A stretch of DNA of 64,000 nucleotides from an uncultured Clostridia bacterium (GCA_938049335.1 CALIYX010000023.1:1-64000); one strand, 5' to 3'. Numbered from the stretch's first letter, positions 34,867-46,600 are shown. Translations and numbers: made by a program. The notes: a model not told the origin generated them from the sequence alone.

Positions 34867-37800
34867 ATGCATAAAACTATATCGATGATTGATAAAATTG
34901 CTCAGTTAAGTCACACTCGTGGTGATGCTACAGCACTCGAAAGCGTTAAACGTAACTGCAAGATTAGTTATAGCGAGATTTATGAAACAATAGTTTCTTA
35001 CGGTGCGTTTTTAAGGGATGAGTATGGAGTAAATGCAGGCAGTAAAGTTATTATAGCGTGTGATTCTGATTCCGTAGATATGATTATAGCCATTCTTGCT
35101 GTAGGTTTTTGTGGAGGTACTGCCATCCCCTTAAAGTCAGGAAGCACTAAAGATGATGCATTAAGAATAAAAAGGATTGCATTAGAAAGCTCTGCAAAGC
35201 TAATTATAACAGATCAAAACTGTATTGAATCATATAGGGAACACATTATTGATATTAAGATAGAAAATGCAGATATATATCGAACGAAAGAAATAAAAAA
35301 ATATGATATTACGAATGTAAGCAAGGAAGCAAGTGATTATCCTTTTATAATATTATATACATCAGGTACAACCACTACACCAAAGGCTGTAGAAATATAC
35401 GATAATGCGCTTATGAACCTATTCATGGCATATAATGATGCAGATAATAGAACCGAACAAAGTGTGGTCCTTTGCTGTATGCCTCTTTATCACGTAATGG
35501 GACTTATGATGTCTGCATTATCAGGTCTTTATGTTGGTGCAAATGTTGTGTGCATGAGTGTATCTGAGTTTTATACAGATACATTAGCTTGGTTTATAAA
35601 TGTAGCACGTTACAAGGTAAGCCATACTTGTATATCAAATTACATGGTTTCGATGCTCACATCGTCTATTGAAAGTTTGAATGAAAGTTATGATACAAAA
35701 ATACTATCGCTTTCTTCGATGAAAAGTATGGTTTTAGCAGGAGAGCGAGTTAATCCAATTACAATTGATGCATTTATAAAAGCAGCCAAGCCATATGGTT
35801 TTGACGATAAAGCTCTTAATGTTTCATATGGACTTACAGAAAGTGCATCTACATTCACACATACCGATGCAGATAAAATTCTCAATCGTATCAATACAAT
35901 AGACGCAGGCGAAGTATTCAGCGTAGGAAAAATCTTCTCTGGTTATAAGATGATTATTATTGATGAAAATGAAAATGTTATCAATGATAAATTTACACTA
36001 GGAGAATTTTGTATTAATGGACCATCTATAATTGATTGCTATTGTAATATAGATAGTGACAATGATATGGATAAAAGTTTTATAAACATAGATGGTGAAA
36101 AATATTTTAGAACTGGCGATATTGGATTTTTCAATATCGTTGATGAAGATAAAGAATTTTACATCAGCAACCGAAACAAAGATGTATTGATTATACATGG
36201 CGAAAATTATTCTCCAGCTGTAATTGAAGAACTTGCTGAGCAAATTTCACCCTATGCAGTCAAAGCGGCGGCGTTCTCTACGCAGAGTGAAGATAGCGAA
36301 GCAGCTATCCTACTCCTCGAAGAACGACACAAGCTGAATGATGATAATAGAAAAGAAGTTGCAAATCTCATATTTGATGCTGTTATATCACAAATAGGAA
36401 TCAATATACAGGAGATTGTATTTTCGAGTTATGGTAGCTTCGTTTATTCAGACACTGGTAAATTAAAGCGCTATGCTATGAAGAACCTATATATTGATGG
36501 TGCATGGGAGGGAGAAGCATTCCATTATGATTTTTCATCAAATGATTTTGATAGTATAAATACTAAGATATATAGGTCACAAGAAGAACTCCAGGAAGAT
36601 TTACAGAAATTCATAGGAAAATATCTATACAGAAGTGATGATATTATCGAAGATGACTTGATTAAGCTTGGTATTAATTCACTTAAGTTGCAAATGTTAT
36701 TTTGCTTTATCAAAAAGAAAACTGGTGTTGATTTACCATTATCAACCATAGTTGAATGCCCAAACATAAAAACTTTATCAATACGAGTATATAAGCATTT
36801 AAAAGGTAATTTAAAACCTGTACGTGTAAAAAATTCTAATGATAATTCTATCAATCAAAATGAGTTAAGTATGCTACAAAAGGCATATATTGCAGGTCGT
36901 AATGAGGAAATAGAATGGGGTGGTACCGCGTGTAAACTTTATATTGAACGCGATATCAAAGGTTTAGACATAGAAAAATTTGCAGAAGCAATTAAAAACT
37001 TAACAATAAATCAAGACGCTCTTAGAACTATTATTACAGATGAAGGAAAGGCTGTTATAAAAGATAGTGTAGATATCCCAATTTCTGTATATAGGCCTAG
37101 CGAGCAAGATAGGGAAAAAGTAATATTCGAAATAAGAGCGGAGATGGAGAATGCAATACTGCCTTTATCTGAGCCACTATTTAGAGTTGCATTGACTGAA
37201 CTTGACCCAAATACAAATGAATGGAGAATACATCTTCATCTAGATATGATTGCTTTTGATGCAACAAGTGTTTTTATATTCTGGTCTCAGCTTATGAAAG
37301 CATATAATATGCTTCCTTTACAGAATTCTACCGGTAAAGCAATTAGACCATATATGCCAGATAGCATTAGCTATGACTCTGACAAGATATACTGGCTTAA
37401 TAAGGATATACCGAAAGCTCCAGAGCTTCCTTGGAATAGTAAGTCTGAAAAAAAATCTCCTAGAAGCTTTACAAGAAGAATGATGTCTTTCCAAACAACT
37501 GAATGGAAAAAAATAGAGAAAATATCACAAGGTATTGGAATTAGTCCAACAGCAATGTTTTTAACTCTTTTCTCACATATTTTAGCAGGCTTTGGAGCAG
37601 GAAGAAATTTTACCCTTAGTATAACTTCTGCAGGCAGGGAGAATGAGTCATCAAATGTTATAGGTGATTTTACAGATATCATTCTATTTGAGGTAAATTT
37701 GCGTGATGAAAACATGGCCTATGCAGCTAGGAGAATACAAAATGACCTGCTGCAAGATTTATCACATAGAGCATTTTCATCATTTGATTTGATGAAAGAG

Positions 37801-40800
37801 CATGCTACAAGGGGGGAGGATAATGAGCTCTACCCAGTTGTATTTACAAGCATGCTAGGACTTGATGATTATGCTGATGGAGAATCGCCATTTGATGTCA
37901 ATTTTTATTCTCGCTCATCTACTCCGCAAGTATTGCTAGATCATCAACTTATTCCTACATCTGATGGCGTAATGCTTTGTTGGGATTCAGTTGATGATGC
38001 CTTTGAAGAAAATATTTTAGATATGATGTTTGCATCATATCGTGAACTTGTTTATCGCGCTCTTACAGATGAATTTTGGGAGGATATTCTTAGGGAGATT
38101 CGTACTGAAAAAGATATACAGATTCAAGTTGCTGCAAATGATACTAGCCTTGATATACCAAAGAGCTATCTTACGGATGGTTATAGAAGAACAATAAGAA
38201 AATGCTCTGAAAATATTGCAGTTATTCACAAAGATAAATCCTATAGCTATGCTGAACTAGGTAAGAGGGTGGGTGAATTTAAATCATTACTCAAAGACAA
38301 AGGCATAGTTAAATCTGATTTGGTAATGATTCAAATGGAAAAGTCCTTCGATCTAATTGCTTCGATAATAGCAATTGTAGATATGGGTGCTATTTACATT
38401 CCAATGCCTCATGACCAACCAAAAATCAGACAGGAAAACATTTATGAAAAAGCTGGTGCAAGGCTGATGCTTTCAGATGGAATATGCTATATTTCATCAA
38501 ATATTCCTACGATATACTCCTACGAAGCTGATGCGTATGAACCTGATGCATCAGAAATAAATGTCGATCCAGAATCACTCGCATATATAATATATACATC
38601 TGGTTCAACAGGAACACCTAAAGGTGTAGCAATTAGACATGATGCTGCAATGAACACTATATTAGCTGTTAATGAATATGTTAGCCTAGGAGCAATGGAC
38701 AGAGTGATAGGCATTTCTTCTGTTAGCTTTGATTTGTCTGTCTATGATATTTTTGGTGCAATTAGTGTCGGCGCGGCTATAGTGTTACCAACCGAAGAAG
38801 AAAGAATAGATCCGAATTGCATGCTTAGACTTTGTAGGGAATACGGTGTTACTTTTTGGAACTCGGTTCCTGCACTAATGTCTGTTTTTCTTGATTATTG
38901 CGATGCTGTAGGAGCAAAGACGGATAAGCTTAAAATAAAAAATATTATACTATCGGGCGATTGGATTCCGATGGATTTATACAAACGCTTAAAGCATATA
39001 ATGCCTAGTGCACGCCTTACGAGCATGGGAGGTGCCACAGAGGCCTCTATTTGGTCAAATTATTTCACAGTTAGCGGAATAAAACCGGAGTGGCAATCAA
39101 TACCATATGGATATCCACTTCCTAATCAATTATTCCATGTCTTAGATGATTTAGGAAGATTATGCCCTTGTGGTGTCGCAGGTCGCCTTCATATTGGAGG
39201 AAGAGGCCTTGCACAGGAATATTACAATGAACCTGATTTGACGGATAAAGCATTCTTTGTACATCATGATAGCGGTGAAAGACTTTATGATACTGGTGAC
39301 TATGGTAAATATGATGAAAGCGGAATGCTCATTTTCCTAGGTAGACGAGATACTCAAATAAAGATTAATGGATATCGTATAGAAATAGGCGAAATTCAAA
39401 GTGCATTTAACAAAGTAGGTTATCCAAAGAATGTAGTTGTAGTATCTGATGAGGGGCAGCGCGGTAAAAAACTTATAGCTTTTATAAAAAATGATACAGA
39501 TGTTCAAGAGGAGGAGCTAAAAAAATCCGTTGGAAACATTCTTCCTGGATATTTTATTCCAGACAAAATCATATGTATAAGAGAATTTCCATATACATCT
39601 AACTCGAAACTTGATAGGAAGGCTTTATTGAATATCTATAAAAATATAGGTGAATCAAATCATGAGAGCGAAGAAATAACAGAACTTAGCGATGATGACC
39701 TCAGAATAATGTCATTAATTCAAGAGGAGACGAAAGTAACAAATCTAAAACTAGATGATAGTTTACGTGGTTTAGGACTGAGTTCGTTAGAATTAATAAG
39801 ACTTGCCAATAAACTAGAGTCCGAAATGGGTTACAGAGCTAGCATAAATGAACTTATTCGATATCAAAGAGTTAACGAAATTCTTGAGTACTATAGAAAT
39901 ACAGATATTAAAAATGAAAAACTAGATATACATAAGGAAGATGCTGAAAAACAGATCCTAATTGATAAGTTTGTAAAAGAAGACGAATTTTATAAGCACC
40001 CTGTTATGGAAGTGATTAGAGAAGAACTAGAGACTGTTGATGTTACTTCTTCCATGGAAATCAGTGCTCTTGGACTTTCATCTCTTATGGTAATACGCAT
40101 AGCTAACAAATTGGAATCAATTTTTGGAGTAAGACCTTCTATTCACGACATGCTCCGTTATCGTACTTTGCGAGATTTGATTGCATTCTATGAGAATAAC
40201 ACTCCAAATGATAATGATAGTAGTGAAACTGAAGAAGTATTATCTAATGCCCATCCAATTATTAGAACAATTTCAGAAGCGCTTAACATAAATAGTATAA
40301 ATGAAAATGATAGCTTTATAAAGCTGGCGGCATCTTCAATTGAGCTCATTAGAATTGGAAACAAGCTAGAGGCTATGTATGGCTTCAAGCCAAAGATGCA
40401 GGAATTAGCTACTATTGAGAGCTTTGAAAAATTAATTAATTACTATAAGGATGCGGAGCTGAAAGAAGATATAAATAGCGAAGTGACACAGGGAAGAAAT
40501 AGAGCAGTTGACCTATATAATAGGTGTAAGGATCTTGATATTATAATTTGGCCAGAGGGAGATAAACTTAGATTTAAGGCACCGCACGGAACAATTACAC
40601 CTGAACTAAAGGATGAATTAAAAAAAGAAAAAGCAATTCTTCTTGATTTCCTGAGCAATCAAAATACAATTACGACTCAGGATCTAACACCTTTACAGAT
40701 GGCATACGTGCTTGGACGACAAGTAGATCATGTACTTGGAGATATAAGTGCGCACTACTATGTCGAATATCGTGCTAAAAATTTAGATATACAAAGATTG

Positions 40801-41943
40801 CAGGATGCAGTAAATGAGCTGATAGTAAGAAATGAAATCCTTAGAACAAAAATCAGTCCTGAAGGAAAGGTAAGCGTACTTAGAGCAAATCCAGGATATA
40901 AGGTTGAGATTGTGGATGAAGATCTAGAAAATAGAAATCTTCGCGATGAGATGAAAAACCATCAATTTCCATTTGGTGTGTCACCTATGCTTGATGTAAA
41001 GGTATCTAAGAAAGCAGAGCAAACTTTTGTGCATATTGGAATTGATTGTCTCATTCTTGATGGTTGGAGCATCAATATGTTCTTACACCAATTAGTAGCT
41101 GCATATAATGGTGAACCATACGATGTTACCGATTATACATTTAGAAATTATCTTTGTGAGGAGAGAGGATGGCTTAGAGATAAAAAATATTATAGGGATG
41201 CTAAAAAATATTGGGAAGAAAATATTGAGAAACTGCCACCAGCTCCACATTTGCCAATGAAAACTGCTATTACAGAAATCCATAATCCTGAATTTGGACG
41301 AAAGCGTTTTGAACTTAGTAGAAAGGAGACACTAGCTCTATTTCAAAGAATTAAGTCATATGAGATGACACCATCGCTTGTGCTTTGTAGTGCATACATG
41401 ATGAGTTTATCAAAATGGAGTGAGAATCCAGATGTTACATTAAATCTCACGATGTTTAATAGGCAGCCTATACATCCAGATGTGAATAAAATACTTGGAG
41501 ACTTTACTAATATTGCATTGTTAGGATATTACGCACGAGAAGATTTTAACTTTATGGAAATTGTAGAATCGATGAAAATGCAACTTTGGAATGCAATTGA
41601 ATATAGGAGCTTTAATGTAATTAATTTACTCGGTAGATTGGCTGAAAAACATGGCGATGCTGTTGCTGCACCATATGTTTTCACAAGTCTAATAGACAGT
41701 GATGCAGAAGGAACAGAGCAAACAATGACTAAAATAGGATTTGAGGAGATATTTGCACAGACTCAAACTCCGCAGGTTGTACTAGATCATCAATTATATG
41801 TTAGGAATGGAAAGTTACTGTTAGTACTAGATTATGTGAAACAGGCTTTTGATAATAAGGTCTTGGATGAAATATTTGCAGATTATACTTCAAGGGTAAA
41901 ACGTCTTGCTAACATGGAAGATTGGAGTATGTTATATGAGTAA
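34867..41943 (+). CDS. NRPS: FAAL-like loader, ACP, Cy, A (Cys), three PCPs, TubC-like, Cy
   Basis: 2358-residue protein, the largest of the island. (1) Acyl-AMP-ligase domain about 1-555 with ILYTSGTTTTPKAVEIYDNA, MPLYHVMGLM and VSYGLTES and a TGKLKR end, closest in layout to fatty-acyl-AMP ligases. (2) Carrier, LGINSLKL, Ser about 603. (3) Cyclisation domain from about 663, with intact DMIAFD. (4) Cys-type A domain about 1120-1570: YIIYTSGSTGTPKG, FDLSVYDIFG, WNSVPAL, GGATEASIWSN. (5) Three tandem carriers with Ser at about 1640, 1737 and 1822. (6) TubC-like linker about 1870-1930. (7) Second cyclisation domain to the end, LTPLQMAYVLGR and DCLILD. It probably starts the assembly line by loading an acyl acid and adding cysteine. 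The terminal Cy has no A domain in cis, so it should act on a partner's carrier. Confidence 0.88.
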   Translation: MHKTISMIDKIAQLSHTRGDATALESVKRNCKISYSEIYETIVSYGAFLRDEYGVNAGSKVIIACDSDSVDMIIAILAVGFCGGTAIPLKSGSTKDDALRIKRIALESSAKLIITDQNCIESYREHIIDIKIENADIYRTKEIKKYDITNVSKEASDYPFIILYTSGTTTTPKAVEIYDNALMNLFMAYNDADNRTEQSVVLCCMPLYHVMGLMMSALSGLYVGANVVCMSVSEFYTDTLAWFINVARYKVSHTCISNYMVSMLTSSIESLNESYDTKILSLSSMKSMVLAGERVNPITIDAFIKAAKPYGFDDKALNVSYGLTESASTFTHTDADKILNRINTIDAGEVFSVGKIFSGYKMIIIDENENVINDKFTLGEFCINGPSIIDCYCNIDSDNDMDKSFINIDGEKYFRTGDIGFFNIVDEDKEFYISNRNKDVLIIHGENYSPAVIEELAEQISPYAVKAAAFSTQSEDSEAAILLLEERHKLNDDNRKEVANLIFDAVISQIGINIQEIVFSSYGSFVYSDTGKLKRYAMKNLYIDGAWEGEAFHYDFSSNDFDSINTKIYRSQEELQEDLQKFIGKYLYRSDDIIEDDLIKLGINSLKLQMLFCFIKKKTGVDLPLSTIVECPNIKTLSIRVYKHLKGNLKPVRVKNSNDNSINQNELSMLQKAYIAGRNEEIEWGGTACKLYIERDIKGLDIEKFAEAIKNLTINQDALRTIITDEGKAVIKDSVDIPISVYRPSEQDREKVIFEIRAEMENAILPLSEPLFRVALTELDPNTNEWRIHLHLDMIAFDATSVFIFWSQLMKAYNMLPLQNSTGKAIRPYMPDSISYDSDKIYWLNKDIPKAPELPWNSKSEKKSPRSFTRRMMSFQTTEWKKIEKISQGIGISPTAMFLTLFSHILAGFGAGRNFTLSITSAGRENESSNVIGDFTDIILFEVNLRDENMAYAARRIQNDLLQDLSHRAFSSFDLMKEHATRGEDNELYPVVFTSMLGLDDYADGESPFDVNFYSRSSTPQVLLDHQLIPTSDGVMLCWDSVDDAFEENILDMMFASYRELVYRALTDEFWEDILREIRTEKDIQIQVAANDTSLDIPKSYLTDGYRRTIRKCSENIAVIHKDKSYSYAELGKRVGEFKSLLKDKGIVKSDLVMIQMEKSFDLIASIIAIVDMGAIYIPMPHDQPKIRQENIYEKAGARLMLSDGICYISSNIPTIYSYEADAYEPDASEINVDPESLAYIIYTSGSTGTPKGVAIRHDAAMNTILAVNEYVSLGAMDRVIGISSVSFDLSVYDIFGAISVGAAIVLPTEEERIDPNCMLRLCREYGVTFWNSVPALMSVFLDYCDAVGAKTDKLKIKNIILSGDWIPMDLYKRLKHIMPSARLTSMGGATEASIWSNYFTVSGIKPEWQSIPYGYPLPNQLFHVLDDLGRLCPCGVAGRLHIGGRGLAQEYYNEPDLTDKAFFVHHDSGERLYDTGDYGKYDESGMLIFLGRRDTQIKINGYRIEIGEIQSAFNKVGYPKNVVVVSDEGQRGKKLIAFIKNDTDVQEEELKKSVGNILPGYFIPDKIICIREFPYTSNSKLDRKALLNIYKNIGESNHESEEITELSDDDLRIMSLIQEETKVTNLKLDDSLRGLGLSSLELIRLANKLESEMGYRASINELIRYQRVNEILEYYRNTDIKNEKLDIHKEDAEKQILIDKFVKEDEFYKHPVMEVIREELETVDVTSSMEISALGLSSLMVIRIANKLESIFGVRPSIHDMLRYRTLRDLIAFYENNTPNDNDSSETEEVLSNAHPIIRTISEALNINSINENDSFIKLAASSIELIRIGNKLEAMYGFKPKMQELATIESFEKLINYYKDAELKEDINSEVTQGRNRAVDLYNRCKDLDIIIWPEGDKLRFKAPHGTITPELKDELKKEKAILLDFLSNQNTITTQDLTPLQMAYVLGRQVDHVLGDISAHYYVEYRAKNLDIQRLQDAVNELIVRNEILRTKISPEGKVSVLRANPGYKVEIVDEDLENRNLRDEMKNHQFPFGVSPMLDVKVSKKAEQTFVHIGIDCLILDGWSINMFLHQLVAAYNGEPYDVTDYTFRNYLCEERGWLRDKKYYRDAKKYWEENIEKLPPAPHLPMKTAITEIHNPEFGRKRFELSRKETLALFQRIKSYEMTPSLVLCSAYMMSLSKWSENPDVTLNLTMFNRQPIHPDVNKILGDFTNIALLGYYAREDFNFMEIVESMKMQLWNAIEYRSFNVINLLGRLAEKHGDAVAAPYVFTSLIDSDAEGTEQTMTKIGFEEIFAQTQTPQVVLDHQLYVRNGKLLLVLDYVKQAFDNKVLDEIFADYTSRVKRLANMEDWSMLYE

Positions 41944-42787
41944 AAATTTAAAGACAATATATGTAAATTCACAAGCAATTGATAAGGCAGATCAAAGTAA
42001 ACCATTTATTTTCTGTTTACATTATGCTGGTGGAAATGCTGGAGCATTTAATAGTTGGCTTAAGAATTCAAAAGTGAATTATATTACAGTAGAACTGCCT
42101 GGTCATGGACGGCGAATCAATGAGGAGCTTACTACAAGCTTAGATGGTGTTTGCCAAAATCTAGCTAATGAAATTGCAGAAATTATAGAAGCAAAAAGCC
42201 TAAAAAGCTTTGAATTCTCGTTGTATGGACATAGCATGGGTGCAATTATGGCATTCTGTACAGCAAAAATATTAATGAATAAGTATAAAATTTCACCAAA
42301 ATGCATTCAAATTTCAGGAAGGCATGCACCTATGGACGAGGATCCATCTCCTTATAGAACTAGCCAAGGAGTGGAGGCCTTGGTTGAAGAACTTCGCGAT
42401 ATTGGTCATACACCAGAGGAACTTCTTGAAGTAAAAGAATTTAGAGATTTCTTCATACCAATGATATATAGCGATTATAAGCTTGCCGAAGATTATATAC
42501 ACGATGGTACTATACTTGACATTCCGATTTTTGCATATTGTGGAAAAGATGACTCTGGAGCAGATGTAAGCGTGATGAAGAGATGGGAGCATGTAACAAG
42601 TGAAAAATTTAACTTCAAAAGTTATGATGGGGACCATTTCTTTATGTTTGACCTTAATAAGTCTTTTGATAATATTATTGCCAATGATCTTTTAGAACTT
42701 TGTAAGCCTAAGCATATCAATGGAGATGCCGATTGTTTGAATCAGCTGGCCAATGCTAATGATTTTTATGAAAGAGGTGAGATATAG
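41936..42787 (+). CDS. Type II thioesterase (Ser nucleophile)
   Basis: 283-residue alpha/beta hydrolase of the NRPS/PKS stand-alone thioesterase family, like YbtT or GrsT, which clears stalled or misloaded carriers. The N-terminal oxyanion block is FCLHYAGGNAGAF. The nucleophile elbow is LYGHSMGAIMAF, with Asp in YCGKDDSG and His in YDGDHFFMF. The ATG at 41936 overlaps the NRPS stop by 8 nt; the longer frame starts inside the NRPS. It has a C-terminal extension of some 25 residues beyond the fold. Confidence 0.88.
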   Translation: MSKNLKTIYVNSQAIDKADQSKPFIFCLHYAGGNAGAFNSWLKNSKVNYITVELPGHGRRINEELTTSLDGVCQNLANEIAEIIEAKSLKSFEFSLYGHSMGAIMAFCTAKILMNKYKISPKCIQISGRHAPMDEDPSPYRTSQGVEALVEELRDIGHTPEELLEVKEFRDFFIPMIYSDYKLAEDYIHDGTILDIPIFAYCGKDDSGADVSVMKRWEHVTSEKFNFKSYDGDHFFMFDLNKSFDNIIANDLLELCKPKHINGDADCLNQLANANDFYERGEI

Positions 42788-43564
42788 ATGATAAAACGTA
42801 GTCAAAACAAATGGATATCACATCAAAAAATAACAGATAATGGTGAAATTAATTTGCTCTGTTTTGTATTCGCAGGAGGGAGTCCTAGTTTTTTTGCCCC
42901 ATGGAAAAATAGTTTCCCAGAATGGGTTAATTTCATACCTGTGTTATATCCACAAAGAGAAAAAAGGGCTAGCGAAAATATGCCTGACTCCGTTGAAGAA
43001 CTAATCGCATCTTTTCTTTCTGATAATAAACATTTAACAGATAAGCCTTATGTTATATGGGGGCACTGCTCGGGCGCTTTGATAGGTATGGAGATTGCAT
43101 TAGCTGATATTTCAAATGGTAATAGACCGTCTGGCTTTATAATCAGCGGTTGTGAAGCACCGGAGTACGCATTGCAAAGATTACAATTTAGAGATGAAGA
43201 TTTTTCTGAAGTCCCTGATGAGGGTATTCTTGGGGATCTTATACATTTTAATTTAATGCCAGAAGATATGGTACGAGATCCAATCTTTCAAAAATATTTT
43301 TTACCAATATATAGGGCTGATTTGTCGATGTTTAGCAAATATACTTGCAAAACAAACCAAAAATTTGATTTTCCAGCTATTATATTGAATGGACATGATG
43401 ACAAGATGATTAACCCTGAAAAAATACGGGGTTGGTCAGATCAATTCACTGGAAAAGTGAAGTACAGTGAATATCCAGGTGAACATTACTTTGTTAATGA
43501 TGCGTGCAACAAGGAATTAATTAAAAATGAAATTATAGAATTTCTTGAGATGATACGTAAGTAA
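42788..43564 (+). CDS. Type II thioesterase-like protein with Cys nucleophile
   Basis: 258-residue alpha/beta hydrolase of the same family as the preceding gene and starting directly after its stop codon, with AGAGGTGA as ribosome site. The oxyanion block is FVFAGGSPSFF. The elbow reads WGHCSGALIGME: the central residue of GxSxG is Cys94 (codon TGC at 43067) rather than Ser. The Asp (NGHDDK) and His (YPGEHYF) are kept. Cys-nucleophile thioesterases are known in some NRPS release reactions, so this copy may release or cyclise the product while the first edits; that division is inference. Confidence 0.85.
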   Translation: MIKRSQNKWISHQKITDNGEINLLCFVFAGGSPSFFAPWKNSFPEWVNFIPVLYPQREKRASENMPDSVEELIASFLSDNKHLTDKPYVIWGHCSGALIGMEIALADISNGNRPSGFIISGCEAPEYALQRLQFRDEDFSEVPDEGILGDLIHFNLMPEDMVRDPIFQKYFLPIYRADLSMFSKYTCKTNQKFDFPAIILNGHDDKMINPEKIRGWSDQFTGKVKYSEYPGEHYFVNDACNKELIKNEIIEFLEMIRK

Positions 43565-43632
43565 TTTTATATATAATTTTCGAAAAAATATTATTAAGAA
43601 ACTAAATGTAAAATTAAATCGGGAGATAAGAT

Positions 43633-46600
43633 ATGAAACATACTTTTCCACTACTAAAACAACAAATAAAAATACTAAAATATGAACTTAAGTCAGAAAG
43701 CAAATCATCGCAAAATACTGGATTTGCATTTGAAATAAAAGGCAAAATTAATAAGGAAAGAATAATTTTAGCTATTAATAAGTTATGCAAAGAGCATGAT
43801 GCAATAAGAACACATTTGGATGTATCTATGAATGGAGAGCTTGTACAGGTTTTATCTGATGATGGAAATGCTTGTATTATTCATGATATGCAAGGATATT
43901 CAAAGGGAAAAGGCTTAGAACATTCACTTGAAGAAATAAAGCGAATGAACAGGATACCTATGGATATCTTCGTTGATCCAATGATTGCATTCCATATGTA
44001 CATCCTTAGTGAAAACGATATTCTCATATATGTAAGGTCTAATCATATTTTGATTGATGGTCCATCGCTTCGCGTAATATATGCCACAATACTTAATTGT
44101 GTAGCAGAAACCTCAGAAAATGACAAAACAAATGTAGCAACTCCATTATCTTGGGAGGACTTTGTAAAAAGAGAGCTTGAATATGAATCTTCTAAAAAGG
44201 GATTAGCTGAAAAGGAATACTGGGAATCATATCAAAAGAATATGCCATCAGCTATAAATGATGAGGATGTTAAATATGCTATAGCTAAATCAGAAGACAA
44301 ACTATATAATGATATAAATATAGGCAAACCTAAATCATCAAATATAGATGGAAAAATTTCTAATCTATCGATGGATAAACTCAATACAGCTGCAAAAAAT
44401 AATAAGACATCCGTATTTAATGTTACTTTATTTTTATATACCTACGCGCTTGGTCAAATATTCGATAGGGACGAAATAAGTGTTAACTATACGGTAAGCA
44501 ATAGATTTAATGAATCTGCACGTTATACTATAGGACTTACAACTCACAATGTTCCACATACTGTCAAAGGATTAAAATGGAAATCAGGTTATGATGTTTT
44601 TGTCGAGAGCAAAGCTGAATTTGAACGAAATTTAGGTAAGCATATTATGGCAGATAATTATTGTAATTCACCGTTCACTATGTCATATCTGTCAGAAACA
44701 GTGAAAATACCTGAGCCAGAAGGATTCGAATTTATTACGCATACTATACCAAGTACATGCAATCAAAATGATATTAATTTGATATTAATGTGTAACGAGA
44801 AAAAAGAAAGCTTAGAACTAAGCATTGTTGCAGATAAAAATATATATAATGATGCTTTTTTTGATAGATTGTATCTACGAATGGCAGATATACTTAACAG
44901 CCTTGTTTTGACGCCAGAAGAGTATAGAGAAATATCATCGCAGGAAGGTGTATTTTCAATGGATAACGACATAAAATCTGTCAGAATAGATGTTAAGTCA
45001 AATGATGGATATATTCCACTTACATATACTCAAAAAGATTACATCGATCTTGCATATAGACGAGCTGAGCCTGCTCTCAATCTGGGTAATGGAGTAGTTC
45101 TAAAGGGAAAATATGATTTAGATAGATTGGAGCGTGCAGTAAGAAAGCTATATGAAAGATATGATGCTTTGAGAATGGTATTTCATATAAAAAAGACCTC
45201 AAGAGATGCTTATCTTACCATAGACAATTCTATATCTAGAGGAATTGAAATAGTCGAAGCAAAAGGTGATGATAGGGATAGCAGATATGCTTTTTCAATT
45301 AAAGATGCTCATGAAAGGATGAATGTATCATCGCTACATTACAAAGATAGTATGGCTAGATTTTGGGCATATGTCATAGATGAAGATGAAATTGCAGTGT
45401 GCTTTATGCTTAATCACATGATATCAGACGGTACATCTGTAAATGTTCTACAGATGGCACTTTTGATGCTATATCAAAATCCTGATAGGACAGACCTTCC
45501 AAATCCAGGTAGATTTGAAGAGTTCTTAAAGCGTCGTGATGCATTATATAATAGTAAAGCTGGTAAAGATTCAGCAAGGTACTGGACACACAGACTAGAT
45601 GGATATCGTTCTCCTGAAATCCCAAAGATCGATAATGATGTAGAGGAAGGAAAGCCAACATTTAGGCCTCTTATCTTTTCTGCTGAAAAGATACGTAAGA
45701 TATCAAGGAATAGCAAGACTTCTAGCTTTAATGTAACGTACATGCTGTGGAAGCTTGCTCTTGCAGAACTTTGCGCACAGCCAGATATTGTACTTAGGTA
45801 TGCTTATGCAGGTAGAAATACGACATCAGATTTGCAGATGATAGGAATGTTAGTACATGGAATTACCGAACGAACCAAATTTAGTGCAAAAATGAATTGG
45901 CTTGAGTTGATGGATGAACACAAGATGCGTGTTAACGAGGATATGAAACATGTTGATACTGCAGATATAGTTCGTCTGGATGATTTCTCAATGTCATACT
46001 TGCTCATGGACTCAGCAGCAGTGGCACCTTCGTTTGAGGGTTTTGAAATTAGCGAAACATTTACTCTAAGTCTCTCAAAGACTTATGATTCTGGAAATTA
46101 TATGATTGCAATGGGAATAGAAATGAAGGACCAAATCATGCTAGTCCCATATGGAAGCTCACTCATATATAGCGAGGGTGTGCTTGAAAAACTAGAACAC
46201 CTTGTATCTTCATATGTAGATAAACTATATAACGATATTGATATGCCCCTTGATAAGCTTTGTGAGAATCCAGATTTCCTCAAAATAGAAGAGTCAATTA
46301 ATCAAAAGCCAAATATTGAAGAATCAAAACAAGTACAAGAACAAGAGGAAATGCAGGTAGATGATGCTAAACCTGATATTTATCATAATGAAAGTTTTGA
46401 TATAGATAATTCGAAGATTGATAAAGAGAATGATAACAAGAGTGATAAAAGGCTGTACGAAGTATTGTTTGGACTTGTCAAAGAATACTTAGATTTGGAT
46501 GATATGCCAAGCGGAAAAGATGATTTTTTCGAGCTTGGTGGCAATTCATTTAAGGCATTTTGTGTAATTAATAATCTTACAGATGAATATAAGGATGGCT

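Noticed and set aside
45410..45743. Overlapping antisense frames of 83 and 89 codons in the C-C-PCP gene
   Set aside because: They are shadows of the long coding frame, without ribosome sites.
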